Of a stretch of 64,000 nucleotides of DNA, positions 38,598-50,303 are shown in pieces (position 1 is the stretch's first letter; every line of letters starts with the position of its first letter). Under the pieces are notes generated by a model that searched no databases, was not told the DNA's origin, and worked only from the letters and a program-made list of their open reading frames with translations. The DNA is from Marimonas arenosa. GTDB taxonomy: Bacteria; Pseudomonadota; Alphaproteobacteria; Rhodobacterales; Rhodobacteraceae. The stretch lies in NCBI RefSeq assembly GCF_030848945.1, contig NZ_JANHAX010000001.1:992001-1056000 (forward strand), written 5' to 3'. A program made the position numbers and the translations under genes.

Positions 38598-39995
38598 TCA
38601 CAACAGCTTGGCGACCTCCTCCCTGAAGTGGTCGCCGCGCTTCTCGAAATTGTCATACTGGTCGAACGACGCCGCCGCCGGCGCCAGCAGCACCACCTCG
38701 CCCGGCTCCGCCTCGGCCGCCGCCCGCGCCACCGCCGTGCCCATGTCGCCGCACACCTCGACCTCAAACCCGTGAAGCTGAACGGCAAATTTCGCCGCCT
38801 CGCGCCCGATGACATAGGCCTTCACCACCGATCCCGCGGCCTCCAGCAGCCCGCCAAGCCCGCCATCCTTCTCCAGTCCGCCGCAAATCCAGCGGACCCG
38901 CGGGAACGCCTTCAGCGCCATTGCCGCCGCATCGACATTGGTCGCCTTGCTGTCGTTGACAAACCGCACACCGTCCTTTTCGCCGACCAGTTGCGAGCGA
39001 TGCGGCAACCCGCCAAAGCTTTGAAATCCCTTCTCGATTTCGCGCGGCCCCAATCCCAGTGTCCGACACACCGCATAGGCACAGGCGGCGTTCTGGTGAT
39101 TATGCTCCCCCGGCAGTCCGGCTACAGCACGCAGGTCGATCGCCCCCACCTGCCGCCCCTTGCGGTACTCGCTCAGGAACCCCTTGCGGGCAAAGACATG
39201 CCAGCCCGGGCCGGTCAGCTTCCGCTCAACCGACACGTCGATCACCCGGTCGTCCCCAACCCCCTCTGACAGCTGGTTGGCAAGAAACCGGCCCTCGACT
39301 TCGTCCACGCCGATCACGCAACGGTCGGGTCCGCCTTCCGCAAACAACCGCCGCTTGGCGGCGAAATAGCCGCCCATGCCGCCGTGACGGTCCAGGTGAT
39401 CGGGCGAAATATTGGTGAATACCGCCACATCCGGCGTCAGCGCCCGGGCCAGCTCGGTCTGATAGCTCGACAATTCCAGCACCACCACGCCGCCATCGCC
39501 GGGCGGATCGATGTCCAGCACGCCCCGCCCAATATTGCCGGCCAGTTGCGCATCGCGTCCGGCGGCACAAAGCACATGGTGGATCAGCGCCGAGGTCGTA
39601 GATTTGCCGTTCGATCCCGTCACCGCCACCACCCGCGGTGCCACGTCGAACCGGTCCCACGTCGCCCCGCCCAGCGAGCGAAAGAAAAGGCCGATATCGT
39701 TGTCCACCGGCACGCCCGCCGCCCAGGCCGCGGCGATCACCCGGTTCGGTTCCGGATAAAGATGCGGGATCCCTGGCGACACGATCAGCGCCGCCACCGC
39801 TTCGAATGCCCCCGGTTTCATCAGGTCGACGCAGGCAAAGCCCTCGGCCTCGGCGGCTTCGCGCGCCGCCGCATTGTCGTCCCAGCACACAGCCTTGGCG
39901 CCTCCGGCGCGCAGGGCGCGCGCCGCCGACAGGCCCGACCGGCCCAGCCCCAGAACCGCCACCCTGACGTTCTCCACTCCCGCAACCGGGATCAT
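38598..39995 (-). CDS. murD: UDP-N-acetylmuramoylalanine--D-glutamate ligase
   Basis: 465 residues. Adds D-Glu to UDP-MurNAc-L-Ala in peptidoglycan precursor synthesis. Motifs: [14 protein letters not shown] at the N-terminus (nucleotide-binding fold of domain 1), [13 protein letters not shown] (ATP P-loop), [17 protein letters not shown] and [13 protein letters not shown], all characteristic of MurD. It is the last gene of the dcw operon in this window; ftsW/murG, which usually follow, are absent. Its start overlaps the DedA gene stop by four bases. Confidence 0.96.
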   Translation of the reverse strand: MIPVAGVENVRVAVLGLGRSGLSAARALRAGGAKAVCWDDNAAAREAAEAEGFACVDLMKPGAFEAVAALIVSPGIPHLYPEPNRVIAAAWAAGVPVDNDIGLFFRSLGGATWDRFDVAPRVVAVTGSNGKSTTSALIHHVLCAAGRDAQLAGNIGRGVLDIDPPGDGGVVVLELSSYQTELARALTPDVAVFTNISPDHLDRHGGMGGYFAAKRRLFAEGGPDRCVIGVDEVEGRFLANQLSEGVGDDRVIDVSVERKLTGPGWHVFARKGFLSEYRKGRQVGAIDLRAVAGLPGEHNHQNAACAYAVCRTLGLGPREIEKGFQSFGGLPHRSQLVGEKDGVRFVNDSKATNVDAAAMALKAFPRVRWICGGLEKDGGLGGLLEAAGSVVKAYVIGREAAKFAVQLHGFEVEVCGDMGTAVARAAAEAEPGEVVLLAPAAASFDQYDNFEKRGDHFREEVAKLL

Positions 39996-40564
39996 CGCTC
40001 ACCTCCCTCACGCCGTCCAACCCGGCGCATCAGCCACCACAGCCCGGCCACCGCCAGGAAAACCACCCCCGCCGTCCCCAGGTGGTGATGCAGCTTCAGC
40101 CGCCCCAGCATCGCCTCGATCGCCGTGCCGGCGCCGAATCCCAGCCCGGCGAAGGTGCCGGCCCAGAGCAGCACGCCCGAGGCGTCGAGAACCGCGAAGC
40201 GGCGCCAGCTTACCGCGGTATTGGCAATCAGCAAGACGGTGACGGTCTTCATACCCCAGACAAAGCGAAAGGCGAGCAGCGTCAGCACCGCGTTGCGCCC
40301 CAGCCAGCCCTGCGCCGTCGCCACCGGACCGCGGCGCAGCAACGTCCGCACCAGCCGGGACTGCCCGGCATGGCGCCCGGCCAGGAACAGCAGGTTGTCG
40401 ATGAAGATCGCGCCGGCCGCCGAGGCGAGCACCACGCCCGTCAGTGGAAACATCCCGCGATGCGCCAGCACACCACCGAAGAAGGTGACCGCGTCGCCTT
40501 CCAGCGCGCTGCCCAGCGCCAGCCCGGGCAGGCCGAACGCCTGGATCAGGCCCTCGAACGTCAC
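39992..40564 (-). CDS. DedA/VTT-domain membrane protein
   Basis: 190 residues, four to five hydrophobic segments. DedA-family motifs: [20 protein letters not shown] near residue 20, [15 protein letters not shown], and the [32 protein letters not shown] region (the F-x-R-F-x-x-G-x-R-x-x-x-x-x-x-x-x-G element in modified form). These proteins flip or transport phospholipids or polyprenyl phosphate; some DedA-family proteins recycle undecaprenyl phosphate, which is relevant here. It sits between mraY and murD, an unusual insert in this operon, with four-base overlap onto murD. Confidence 0.8.
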   Translation of the reverse strand: MTFEGLIQAFGLPGLALGSALEGDAVTFFGGVLAHRGMFPLTGVVLASAAGAIFIDNLLFLAGRHAGQSRLVRTLLRRGPVATAQGWLGRNAVLTLLAFRFVWGMKTVTVLLIANTAVSWRRFAVLDASGVLLWAGTFAGLGFGAGTAIEAMLGRLKLHHHLGTAGVVFLAVAGLWWLMRRVGRREGGER

Positions 40565-40619
40565 GCCCGCTCGCGGCGCGGCGCGGCGGGTGGGCGGGAG
40601 AGGTGCCCCGGCATTGCCT

Positions 40620-41702
40620 TCACCGCACCTTCAGCGTCGCCAGCCCGACCATCGCCAGGATCAGCGAGATGATCCAGAACCGGATCACGATCTGCGGCTC
40701 GGCCCAGCCCTTTTTCTCGTAGTGGTGATGGATCGGCGCCATCAGGAACACCCGCTTACCCGTTCTTTTGAAATACAAAACCTGGATGATCACGCTCAGT
40801 GCCTCGACAACGAACAGACCGCCGACGATGGCCAACACGATCTCGTGCTTGGTGGCCACCGCAATCGCACCCAGCGCCCCGCCCAGGGCGAGCGAGCCGG
40901 TATCGCCCATGAACACCGCCGCCGGCGGGGCATTGTACCACAAGAACCCAAGGCCGCCGCCGAACAGGCCAGCGGTGAAGATCAGGACCTCGCCGGTGCC
41001 GGGTACGTAATGCACGTCGAGATATTCGGTAAAGTCGACCCGGCCCACCGCATAGGCAATCACCCCCAGCGTACCGGCGGCGATCATCACCGGCATGATC
41101 GCCAGCCCGTCGAGCCCGTCGGTCAGGTTCACCGCGTTGGCGGCGCCAACGATCACGATGATTGCAAAGGGAATGAACAGATAACCGAGGTTGATCAGCG
41201 TGTCCTTGAACACCGGCAGCGCCAGCCGGTATTGCAGCGCCTCGGGATGATACATCGTTGCCCACCACGCCGCGACACCGGAAATCACAAAACCCAACAA
41301 TAACCTAACCTTGCCTGGCACTCCTGCGGTGGTTTGCTTTCTCACCTTGGCATAGTCATCAGCAAACCCGATGGCGGCGAAACTCATGGTGACGAACAGC
41401 ACCAGCCAGACGAAAGGATTGTCGAGCCGCGCCCAGAGCAGCGTCGAGGTCAGAAGTGCCCCGACGATCAGCAGCCCGCCCATGGTCGGCGTGCCGGCCT
41501 TTTCGAAATGGTTTTCCGGCCCATCTTCTCGGATCGGCTGGCCCTTTCCCTGGCGACGGCGCAACACGTTGATCAGCGGCGGGCCGAACAGAAAGCCGAA
41601 CAGCAGCGCGGTCATGAACGCGCCGCCGGCCCGGAAAGTGATATAGCGGAAAAGGTTAAAGAAATCCCCGCCGTCCGACAGCGCCGTCAACCAGTACAGC
41701 AT
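40620..41702 (-). CDS. mraY: Phospho-N-acetylmuramoyl-pentapeptide-transferase
   Basis: 360 residues, ten membrane helices. Transfers phospho-MurNAc-pentapeptide to undecaprenyl phosphate, making lipid I. Signatures: [18 protein letters not shown] (catalytic Asp pair), [14 protein letters not shown], and [12 protein letters not shown]. Length and motifs are canonical. It follows murF directly: the murF stop and the mraY start are adjacent (41703/41702). Confidence 0.97.
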   Translation of the reverse strand: MLYWLTALSDGGDFFNLFRYITFRAGGAFMTALLFGFLFGPPLINVLRRRQGKGQPIREDGPENHFEKAGTPTMGGLLIVGALLTSTLLWARLDNPFVWLVLFVTMSFAAIGFADDYAKVRKQTTAGVPGKVRLLLGFVISGVAAWWATMYHPEALQYRLALPVFKDTLINLGYLFIPFAIIVIVGAANAVNLTDGLDGLAIMPVMIAAGTLGVIAYAVGRVDFTEYLDVHYVPGTGEVLIFTAGLFGGGLGFLWYNAPPAAVFMGDTGSLALGGALGAIAVATKHEIVLAIVGGLFVVEALSVIIQVLYFKRTGKRVFLMAPIHHHYEKKGWAEPQIVIRFWIISLILAMVGLATLKVR

Positions 41703-43135
41703 TCACGCGTCCCCTTCTTGGTTGGCGGCCGGATGGCCCATTTTTCGGATCGCGTCAACGACAAGACTGACCTTTGACCCTTTCGACCCCTTGACCAGCA
41801 CGATATCGCCGGCATGCACCAGCCGGTGAACCCGCTCGACCAATTCGGGCGCGGTCTCGACCCAGTCCCCGCGCTGCGCCGGCTTTAAAACCTCGTGCAG
41901 ATACCTCATCCGCGGCCCGACGCAATGCACCACCTGAACCGACGTCATCCAGGACAAATCGGCCAGCGCCGCATGGTCTTCCGCCTCACCGTCGCCCAGT
42001 TCCAGCATGTCTCCGAGAATGGCAATGCGGCGGCCGGCGCGCTGTCCCAGCGGGACCGTGCCTGGTCGTGCCGCCGCCAGCACTTCCAGCGCCGCGGCCA
42101 TAGAGGTCGGGTTGGCATTGAAGGCATCGTCGATCAGCCCCAGTTCTGCCTCGGTCGCATCGTCCAGCACGACCATCTCGCGCGTGCCTCGCCCGGCCGG
42201 AGGCCGCCAGCGCGCCAGGTCAGTGGCGGCAATGTCGCGATCGGCGCCCAGCGCCTCCACCGCGGCCAGCACCCCCAGCCCGTTCATCGCGAAATGCCGA
42301 CCCGGGCTGGAGATCTTGAAAATCAGGGGGGCGCCCCCCGCCCGTGCCTCGCAGACCGTGATCTCGTCGGCAAGCGTCACCCGTTCCAGCCGGTAGTCGC
42401 CCTGCGTCTCGCCGAATCGCACCAACCGCGCGCCGACCGCACGGGCCTTGTCCTCGAGGATGGGCGAGGTCTTCAGATCGGCGTTCAGCACCGCCACGCC
42501 ACCGGGTTCCAACCCGTCGAGGATCGCGGCTTTCTCATGCGCAATCCCCTCGATCGACTCGAAGGCCTCCAGATGGGCCGGGGCCACGGTGGTAATCATC
42601 GCCACATGTGGCCGCGCCATCCTCGCCAGCGGGGCGATCTCGCCGGGGTGGTTCATGCCGATCTCGATCACTGCGAACTCGGTGTCGGCCGGCATCCGCG
42701 CCAGCGTCAGCGGCACACCCCAGTGGTTGTTGTAAGAGGCCTCGGCCGCATGGGTTCTGCCCTGCCGGCTCAGCACGTCGCGCAGCATTTCCTTGGTCGA
42801 GGTCTTGCCGACCGACCCGGTCACCGCCACCACGCGGGCCTGCGTCCGCGCCCGCGCGGCCCGGCCCAGCGCCTCCAGCGCCGGCAACACGTCATCGACG
42901 ATCAACAGCGGCGCATCCGCGGCCACGCCCTCCGGGATGCGGCTGACCATCGCCGCGCCAGCCCCCTCCTCCAGCGCCTGGGCCACGAAATCATGGCCGT
43001 CTCGGACATCCTTCAGGGCCACGAACAGATCACCCGGTTTCAGCGTTCGGGTGTCGATCGAGACGCCATCGACGGCCCACGCTCCGACGGCGCGGCCCCC
43101 CGTCGCCTCGGCCGCCTCTGCGCTCGACCACAGGC

Positions 43136-43139
<4 letters not shown>
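41703..43139 (-). CDS. murF: UDP-N-acetylmuramoyl-tripeptide--D-alanyl-D-alanine ligase
   Basis: 478 residues. Adds D-Ala-D-Ala to UDP-MurNAc-tripeptide. The ATP loop is VTGSVGKTSTKEML; SYNNHWGVPLTL and DDAFNANPTSMAAAL are the MurF motifs that set it apart from other Mur ligases. SIDTRTLKPGDLFVALKD is the N-terminal domain signature. Start overlaps the murE stop by four bases. Confidence 0.96.
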
Positions 43140-44620
<1,481 letters not shown>

Positions 44621-44642
44621 GCGCCCCGCGTCTCGTTCTGGA

Positions 44643-46427
44643 TCAGTTCGAAGATGTCAGCGTTATACCAGCCAATTGCCCGGGCTCAACCTGCGGCCTC
44701 AGGCCCAGAAGCGGAGCCACGCGGTTGATCATTTCTGCCGCCACCGGTACTGCCGTCCAACCCGCGGTGCGCCGCACCTCACCAAGGGCCAAGGTCTCGG
44801 GCTCGTCGAGGGTTACCACCAGCACGTATTTCGGATCATGCGCCGGGAAAACGCTTGCAAAGGTGGCGATCACCTTGTCCTTGTAATAGCCGCCGCGCGG
44901 TTTCGGCTTGTCGGCCGAGCCGGTCTTGCCGCCCACCGCATAGCCCGGCACCTCGCCGAAGCTGGCGGTGCCGTCGGTCACAACTTTGCGCAACATCTCG
45001 CGCGCGGCCGCGGCCACCTGCCGGCTCATCACCCGCTCGCCATATTGCGGCCCCGCCTGCTTCAACAGCGTCGGCACCACCCTGGTGCCGCCATTGGCGA
45101 CCGTCGCATAGGCTGCCGCCAGATGCATAGGGCTGACCGAAATGCCGTGGCCGTACGAGATCGTCATGGTCGAAATCTCCGACCAGTTGGGCGGCAACAG
45201 CGGTGTCGACCCCCTTGCCTCGATAATCTCGACCGGGGCCTTTTCCAACAATCCCAATGCCCCGAGGAACTCTTGCTGTCGCTTTGCCCCGACCATCTGC
45301 GCCAGCCGTGCGGTGCCGATATTCGAACTTTTCACGATGATGTCGGTGACGCTCAACTCCTTGCCGTAATTGTGGAAATCCCGAATCCTGTGCTTGCCCC
45401 ACTTAAGCGGCCCGCGAATATCGATTACGGTCGACGGGTTCACCAACCCCAGTTCCATCGCCTGTGCGGCGGTAAAGATCTTGAAGGTCGAACCCAACTC
45501 GTAGACCCCCTGCACCGCCCGGTTGAACAGCGGGCTGTCGTCCGGCGCGCCCTCGGTCGGCGGCCGCGGCCGGTCGTTGGGGTCGAAATCCGGCAAGCTG
45601 ACGACGCTCAAGACCTCGCCGGTCTGCACGTCCATCAACACGCTGGCCGCGCCCTTGGCGTTCATCAGCTTCATGCCGCCAAACAGCACCTGCTCGGCCG
45701 CCGCCTGCACTGTCAGGTCAAGCGACAGCTGCAACGGCTTGCCCTCCTCGGCCGGGTCGCGCAGAAAGTCGTCGAACACACGCTCGACGCCGGCTACGCC
45801 GATCACCTCGGCCGCGTCCACGCCCTCCTTGCCGAAGGAATAGCCGCCCAGTACATGCGCGGCCAGTTTGCCATTGGGGTAAAGCCGCATCTCGCGCGGG
45901 CCGAACAACAGCCCGGGATCGCCGATATCGAACACCGCCTGCTTCTGCTCGGGGCTGATCTTCTTCTTGATCCAGACGAATTTTCGCTTGCCGGTGAAGT
46001 CTTTTGTCAACCGTTTGAACTCGAGATCGGGGAATATCTTCACCAGCGCCTCGGCCACCCGCTCCGGCTCGATCATCTGCTGCGGATGGGCATAGAGGCT
46101 GTGGGTCTCGATATTGGTGGCCAGAACCCGGCCGCGGCGGTCGGTGATATCAGCGCGCTGCGCCACGATCCGCGCCGCGCTGGCCGCGGCACGCGGCTCG
46201 ACCGGGTCGGAATTCGCCATCAACCCCATGCGCACGCCGATCACCGCATAGGCACAGAAGAACATCACACCCAGAACCAGAAGCCGCCCCTCGGCCCGCG
46301 CGCGGGCGCCGTCGCGCATCTCCTCGTGGCGGGCGCGGGTGTTCTCACGTTCGATTGCGTCGGGGTTTTCGCCCTTGGCGCGGGCCTCGAGAATCCGGGC
46401 CAGCGGGCGCAGCGGGGTGCGGGTCAT
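44643..46427 (-). CDS. ftsI: Peptidoglycan D,D-transpeptidase FtsI (PBP3)
   Basis: 594 residues. Cross-links septal peptidoglycan. Order: cytoplasmic tail rich in Arg/Glu, one membrane helix (~48-70: LLVLGVMFFCAYAVIGVRMGL), PBP dimerisation domain (RADITDRRGRVLATN), and the transpeptidase domain with SxxK as STFK (Ser313), SSN in VKSSNIGTA, and KTG in VGGKTGSADK. All three catalytic motifs are intact. Four-base overlap with ftsL upstream. Confidence 0.96.
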   Translation of the reverse strand: MTRTPLRPLARILEARAKGENPDAIERENTRARHEEMRDGARARAEGRLLVLGVMFFCAYAVIGVRMGLMANSDPVEPRAAASAARIVAQRADITDRRGRVLATNIETHSLYAHPQQMIEPERVAEALVKIFPDLEFKRLTKDFTGKRKFVWIKKKISPEQKQAVFDIGDPGLLFGPREMRLYPNGKLAAHVLGGYSFGKEGVDAAEVIGVAGVERVFDDFLRDPAEEGKPLQLSLDLTVQAAAEQVLFGGMKLMNAKGAASVLMDVQTGEVLSVVSLPDFDPNDRPRPPTEGAPDDSPLFNRAVQGVYELGSTFKIFTAAQAMELGLVNPSTVIDIRGPLKWGKHRIRDFHNYGKELSVTDIIVKSSNIGTARLAQMVGAKRQQEFLGALGLLEKAPVEIIEARGSTPLLPPNWSEISTMTISYGHGISVSPMHLAAAYATVANGGTRVVPTLLKQAGPQYGERVMSRQVAAAAREMLRKVVTDGTASFGEVPGYAVGGKTGSADKPKPRGGYYKDKVIATFASVFPAHDPKYVLVVTLDEPETLALGEVRRTAGWTAVPVAAEMINRVAPLLGLRPQVEPGQLAGITLTSSN

Positions 46428-46768
46428 TCGCGGCCTCCGTCGGAAGCGACGTCAATCGCATTGCTGATGTCCAGCGCCGGTTCGACCGGATAACTCACCT
46501 GGTCGATCCGCCCGAACTGCTCCGGCGACAGCGGCAAAAGACCCAGGCGCGGAAAGTTGATTTCGGCCAGTTCGCGCAACCGCTCGGGCCGGTTGAGATA
46601 GGCCCATTCCGCCCGGAGCATCCCCAACTGCTGGCGTTTCAAGCCGATCTCACTCTGCAGCGCCTCGGTCGCGCCCAGCACTTCCTGGGTCTTGTAATTC
46701 TCATGATAGGCCCAGAAGGCAAGTCCGATCACCACCAGAGATGTCATCAAGTAAAGCAGGCTTCTCAT
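46424..46768 (-). CDS. ftsL: Cell division protein FtsL
   Basis: 114 residues. A bitopic divisome protein: short N-terminus, a membrane helix ([26 protein letters not shown]), then a heptad-rich periplasmic coiled coil ([36 protein letters not shown]) ending in the 'LGL' patch used with FtsB/FtsI. The assignment rests on this topology plus the position between rsmH and ftsI, with four-base overlaps on both sides. Confidence 0.92.
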   Translation of the reverse strand: MRSLLYLMTSLVVIGLAFWAYHENYKTQEVLGATEALQSEIGLKRQQLGMLRAEWAYLNRPERLRELAEINFPRLGLLPLSPEQFGRIDQVSYPVEPALDISNAIDVASDGGRE

Positions 46769-47754
46769 CGGCCCTTTCTCCCCAGTTGCGGCATGCCGAT
46801 CGCCTTGCGGTCGACCGGCGTCGCCGGCGCTTCGGTGCGCACCGCCACCCGCAGCCGGGCCGAGCGGCTGCGCGGGTTCTCCGCCAACTCGCGGTCGTCT
46901 GGCCCGATGGCCTTGCGCGTCTTGATCTCGAATTCCGGTACGTGCACCTCTTCCGGCGCGTGACGGCTGCCGCCGCCGGTGCGCGATTTCTCGGCGAAGA
47001 ACCGTTTCACCATCCGGTCCTCGATCGAATGGAAGGTTACCACCGCCAGCTGGCCACCGGGCTTCAGCGCCCGCTCGGCCGCCTCCAGCCCCTCGGCCAG
47101 TTCACCGTATTCATCATTCACCGCGATGCGCAGCGCCTGAAAGCTGCGGGTCGCTGGATGGCTCTGGCCCGGCTTCTGCCGTGGCAGCGATTTCTCAACT
47201 ATTTCCGCCAGTTGCAGTGTCGATGTGATGCGCCCCTCGGCCCGCGCCCGGACGATATTGCGAGCAATCCGCCGGCTCGCCCGCTCCTCGCCGTAGTGAA
47301 ACAGGATGTTGGCCAGGTCCGCTTCGTCGGCCTCGTTGACGATGTCCTCGGCGCTCGGCCCTTCCTGACTCATCCGCATGTCGAGCGGCCCGTCGGCCAT
47401 AAAAGAAAACCCGCGCTCGGCCTGATCGAGCTGCATCGAGCTGACCCCCAGATCGAGCACCACCCCGTCGAGGTCATGCCCGCAGTCGTCCAGCCTTGAA
47501 AACGTGCCCCGCACCAGTTCCAAACGGTCGCCATACGCCCCGGCCCAGCTTGCCGCCATCTCGAACACCGCTGGATCACGGTCGATCGCGATCACTTTTT
47601 CTGCCCCAGCCTCCAGCAGCGCACGGGTATAGCCGCCCGCGCCGAAGGTGCCGTCCAGCCAAACGCCCCTGACCGGCGCAATCGCCCGCAGAAGCGGGCG
47701 CAAAAGAACAGGGATATGCGGGGGCTCATCGGAGGCTCGGGCAGCGGCCGCCAT
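46765..47754 (-). CDS. rsmH: 16S rRNA (cytosine1402-N4)-methyltransferase
   Basis: 329 residues. Methylates C1402 of 16S rRNA with S-adenosylmethionine. Motifs: [30 protein letters not shown] (SAM-binding), [21 protein letters not shown], and [17 protein letters not shown] near the C-terminus. Also known as mraW. It shares one base with the end of mraZ (47754), so the two are coupled. Confidence 0.96.
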   Translation of the reverse strand: MAAAARASDEPPHIPVLLRPLLRAIAPVRGVWLDGTFGAGGYTRALLEAGAEKVIAIDRDPAVFEMAASWAGAYGDRLELVRGTFSRLDDCGHDLDGVVLDLGVSSMQLDQAERGFSFMADGPLDMRMSQEGPSAEDIVNEADEADLANILFHYGEERASRRIARNIVRARAEGRITSTLQLAEIVEKSLPRQKPGQSHPATRSFQALRIAVNDEYGELAEGLEAAERALKPGGQLAVVTFHSIEDRMVKRFFAEKSRTGGGSRHAPEEVHVPEFEIKTRKAIGPDDRELAENPRSRSARLRVAVRTEAPATPVDRKAIGMPQLGRKGR

Positions 47755-48272
47755 TATCCCTCACTCCCGGATGAACTCTGGGCTTTGTCGAGATAGATCA
47801 ACGGATCGAAATCATCCGGCAGCTCGTCGAGCCAGGCTTCGGTTTTCGCCAGCTCTTCCGCCTCATAAGTTTCGGGCTTCCAGATCTGGAAGGTATCGCC
47901 CGCGGCAATGAAAAAGGCCTCGTTCTCCAGACCGATCTTGGCGCGCAGTTTCGCCGGCAACACCAGTCGGCCGGTATCGTCCACGTTGGTCGGAAATGAC
48001 TGCCCATGGAACAGACGCTGCAGCATCTTGCGCTCCATCGAGCCGCGCGGCAGCGCCGCGATCTGGCCGTCGACCTCTTCGATCGCCTCCATCGTATAGC
48101 ATTCCAGGTAATTCCGGCGGTGATCGCCGTAAACGATCACCAGGTTCGGGTTCAGGCCGTCTTTCCATTCCGGGTCACCCGACTCCAGAACACGGCGAAA
48201 AGAGGCCGGGATGCTCACCCGCCCCTTCGTGTCCACCTTGTGGTGGCTCTCGCCTCTGAACCTCTGGGCCAC
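47754..48272 (-). CDS. mraZ: Transcriptional regulator MraZ
   Basis: 172 residues from GTG at 48272 ([30 protein letters not shown]). This start is chosen because a GAGGGA ribosome site precedes it and the family begins here; a longer in-frame start at 48350 adds 26 non-conserved residues. Two SpoVT/AbrB-like domains are visible: [16 protein letters not shown] and [22 protein letters not shown]. MraZ binds repeated TGGGN boxes upstream of its own operon and controls the dcw genes. First gene of the leftward division/cell-wall operon that runs to murD. Confidence 0.95.
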   Translation of the reverse strand: MAQRFRGESHHKVDTKGRVSIPASFRRVLESGDPEWKDGLNPNLVIVYGDHRRNYLECYTMEAIEEVDGQIAALPRGSMERKMLQRLFHGQSFPTNVDDTGRLVLPAKLRAKIGLENEAFFIAAGDTFQIWKPETYEAEELAKTEAWLDELPDDFDPLIYLDKAQSSSGSEG

Positions 48273-48328
48273 TGTCCCTCGGCCTTTCCCGTCTCGTGCC
48301 CCAGCGTCCCGGGGGCTGTGAATGAAAA

Positions 48329-48364
48329 CGGCGGATCGATCTGCTGCCACTGATCGATCCGCCG
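48329..48364. promoter_or_regulatory. Perfect 12-bp hairpin in the mraZ leader
   Basis: CGGCGGATCGAT (48329-48340) and ATCGATCCGCCG (48353-48364) pair perfectly around a 12-base loop, ending 57 bases before the mraZ GTG. A second small hairpin CCCGCT-CTA-AGCGGG follows upstream near 48372. No T-run, so a leader structure or protein site is more likely than a terminator. Confidence 0.5.
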
Positions 48365-48541
48365 CCCTCGTCCCGCTCTAAGCGGGTGTCCAGCTGCGCG
48401 CGCCACCTGGGGGGATGTCTGCTCGCCCGCGCGCCGGATCTCTTCGTTTCGATGAAGCGGGTGCCTGTATGAAACCTGACTTTGGGAGATTTTGTTTCGG
48501 GGTTCTTCGCTGCCCCTTCATCCCGTCCTCATCGTGCTATT

Positions 48542-48566
48542 AGGGATGACATGGGAATTCATGGTA
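48542..48566 (+). promoter_or_regulatory. Candidate MraZ-box array, site 1
   Basis: AGGGA, TGGGA and TGGTA begin at 48542, 48552 and 48562, an exact 10-base period (AGGGATGACATGGGAATTCA is the first 20 bases). MraZ recognises TGGGN repeats with 5-base spacers. The boxes are on the plus strand, opposite to mraZ. Confidence 0.35.
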
Positions 48567-48857
48567 ATCAACAGTTTTTTCCGGGAAAGCGGCACATCAT
48601 CTTGTTTCAACACCCCCTCCAAAACAAGATATAGGGGCGTCATCCGACCAATCACCACCACACTCAGCGGGAAAGCGATCCATCAACCACTAAATATGGT
48701 ATGCCGCTGCTTGGAAGAATTTTTCCCATGATTTCCCGGATTTTCTTCAATACATCGCAGAAATCCGGCCGGAGTATATCCGATCCTGGTGGAAAATGCT
48801 GCGAATCACTCCGATTCAGGCAAATTGATTCGTCCCACGGCCACGGTCAGGGCTGCA

Positions 48858-48895
48858 TGTCCCACGATTTCCCACGGCGCGCCCCACATTGTCCC
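48858..48895 (-). promoter_or_regulatory. Candidate MraZ-box array, site 2
   Basis: On the minus strand CGGGA, TGGGG, TGGGA and TGGGA follow each other with spacings 10, 12 and 10 between about 48895 and 48858. A further pair, CGGGA and TGGGA with 10-base spacing, lies at 48725-48738. Orientation is the same as mraZ, but site 2 is ~590 bases from its start and just downstream of the mrp gene. Confidence 0.3.
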
Positions 48896-48973
48896 GCGCC
48901 TGCCCGGGCCAGCAGTGGCCGGGCAGTCCTGCTATGGGCCGCCGAGATTGCCTGGAAAGAAGAACCGGTCGGG

Positions 48974-50053
48974 TCAGACCACGCCGCCGTCGATCAAGCG
49001 CCCGGCCAGCGTCGCGTAGGCCTCGGCCATCACGCCATCGCCCGCCGCCACCGGACGGCCCTCGTCGCCACCCAACCGGGTCTCGAGGTCGATCGGCAGC
49101 TGCGCCAGCAACGGCGCGCCGATCTTTTCGGCCTCTGCGGCCACGCCACCGTGACCGAACACATGCTCCTCGTGCCCGCATTTCGGGCAGTGATAGACGC
49201 TCATGTTCTCGATCAGCCCGATCACCGGCACCTCCAGCCGGTTCAGCATGTCGATCCCCTTGCGCGCATCGATCAGCGCCACGTCCTGCGGCGTCGAAAC
49301 CATGATCGCACCGGCCAGCTCGCTTTTCTGGCCCAGTGTCAGCAGCACGTCGCCGGTTCCTGGCGGCAGATCGACAATCAGCACGTCGAGTTCCCCCCAG
49401 TCGACATCGGTCAGGAACTGCTGCAACGCCCCCATCAGCATCGGCCCGCGCCAGACCACCGCCTGGTCCTCCTTCAGCATCAGCCCGATCGACATCACTT
49501 TCACACCGAAGGCTTCCGGCGGCAGCAGACGATTATCCGGTCCCGATTGCGGACCGCCCGCGATCCCCATCATTCGCGGCTGACTCGGCCCATAGATATC
49601 GGCATCCAAAAGCCCCACCTTCTTACCCGCCCGCGCGAGCGCGACCGCAAGGTTGGCGGCAACGGTGGATTTGCCGACCCCGCCTTTGCCCGATCCTACC
49701 GAGATAATCTTCTTCACCCCCGGAGGCAGGATCTTGCCCTGTTGCGGCACCGGGTGGCGGCCGATCTTCAGGTCCGGCGGCGGTGCTGCCGGGGCCTTCG
49801 GCGCCGGCCCGTGCGCGGTCAGCACCGCCGAGACACCATCGGCGCCGTCGAGGTCGCCAACCAGTTTCACCGCCGCGGCCCGGATCGGCTCCATCTTCTG
49901 CGCGTCGTCCGGGGTCGGCGCCTCGATCACGAATCGCACCTGTCCGGCATCGACCGACAGCGCCTTCACCATCCCACGCGACACCAACGTGCCGCCATCG
50001 GGTACCTGGATCCGGTCAAGCTCCTCAAGAATGCGGTCGCGGGTCAGTGCCAT
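48974..50053 (-). CDS. apbC: Iron-sulfur cluster carrier protein (Mrp/ApbC family P-loop ATPase)
   Basis: 359 residues. The N-terminal ~100 residues are the DUF59/MIP18-like domain (MALTRDRILEELDRIQVPDGG), then a Pro/Ala linker, then the Mrp/NBP35 ATPase with Walker A GSGKGGVGKSTVAANLA, LLDADIYGPSQP, VDLPPGTGDVLLTL, and the C-terminal CPKCGHEEHVFG pair of cysteines that hold a bridging [4Fe-4S] cluster between two subunits. It transfers clusters to apo-enzymes. Single gene, leftward, divergent from the DUF1127/CcsR locus. Confidence 0.95.
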   Translation of the reverse strand: MALTRDRILEELDRIQVPDGGTLVSRGMVKALSVDAGQVRFVIEAPTPDDAQKMEPIRAAAVKLVGDLDGADGVSAVLTAHGPAPKAPAAPPPDLKIGRHPVPQQGKILPPGVKKIISVGSGKGGVGKSTVAANLAVALARAGKKVGLLDADIYGPSQPRMMGIAGGPQSGPDNRLLPPEAFGVKVMSIGLMLKEDQAVVWRGPMLMGALQQFLTDVDWGELDVLIVDLPPGTGDVLLTLGQKSELAGAIMVSTPQDVALIDARKGIDMLNRLEVPVIGLIENMSVYHCPKCGHEEHVFGHGGVAAEAEKIGAPLLAQLPIDLETRLGGDEGRPVAAGDGVMAEAYATLAGRLIDGGVV

Positions 50054-50303
50054 GGTTTTCAGCCTCTCCTGGGAATTCCAACCGAACTTGTCGGTTTTTC
50101 TCTCGATTTCAAGCGCAAATGCACATTTTCAAGGCAGGTTATGAACGCAACGACCCGCAACCTACTGAAATCACGTTACCTTTACCCTGGGTCACGTATG
50201 CAAATGCTGCATGGCAGCATTGAATCATCAAGGGGTTTTCGCACCTGCAGCATTAACCTATCTTTCCTTTAACGAAGCGAAACCGTCCGGAAGGAAAGTG
50301 AAA

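Larger units (their letters stand above)
48365..48973. other. Long intergenic region upstream of mraZ
   Basis: About 600 bases between the mraZ hairpin and the mrp gene, AT-richer in the middle (48480-48790). It must hold the dcw operon promoter. GGGA-type boxes spaced by exactly ten bases occur at three places (see the separate entries and the finding). No convincing gene is present; the open frames cross these repeats and have no family resemblance. Confidence 0.5.

Noticed and set aside
48492..48731. 79-codon frame upstream of mraZ
   Set aside because: No ribosome site or family; it runs through the GGGA-box region and is most likely chance.
48701..50272. 523-codon plus-strand frame opposite mrp/apbC
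   Set aside because: Arg/His-rich shadow of the apbC gene on the other strand.
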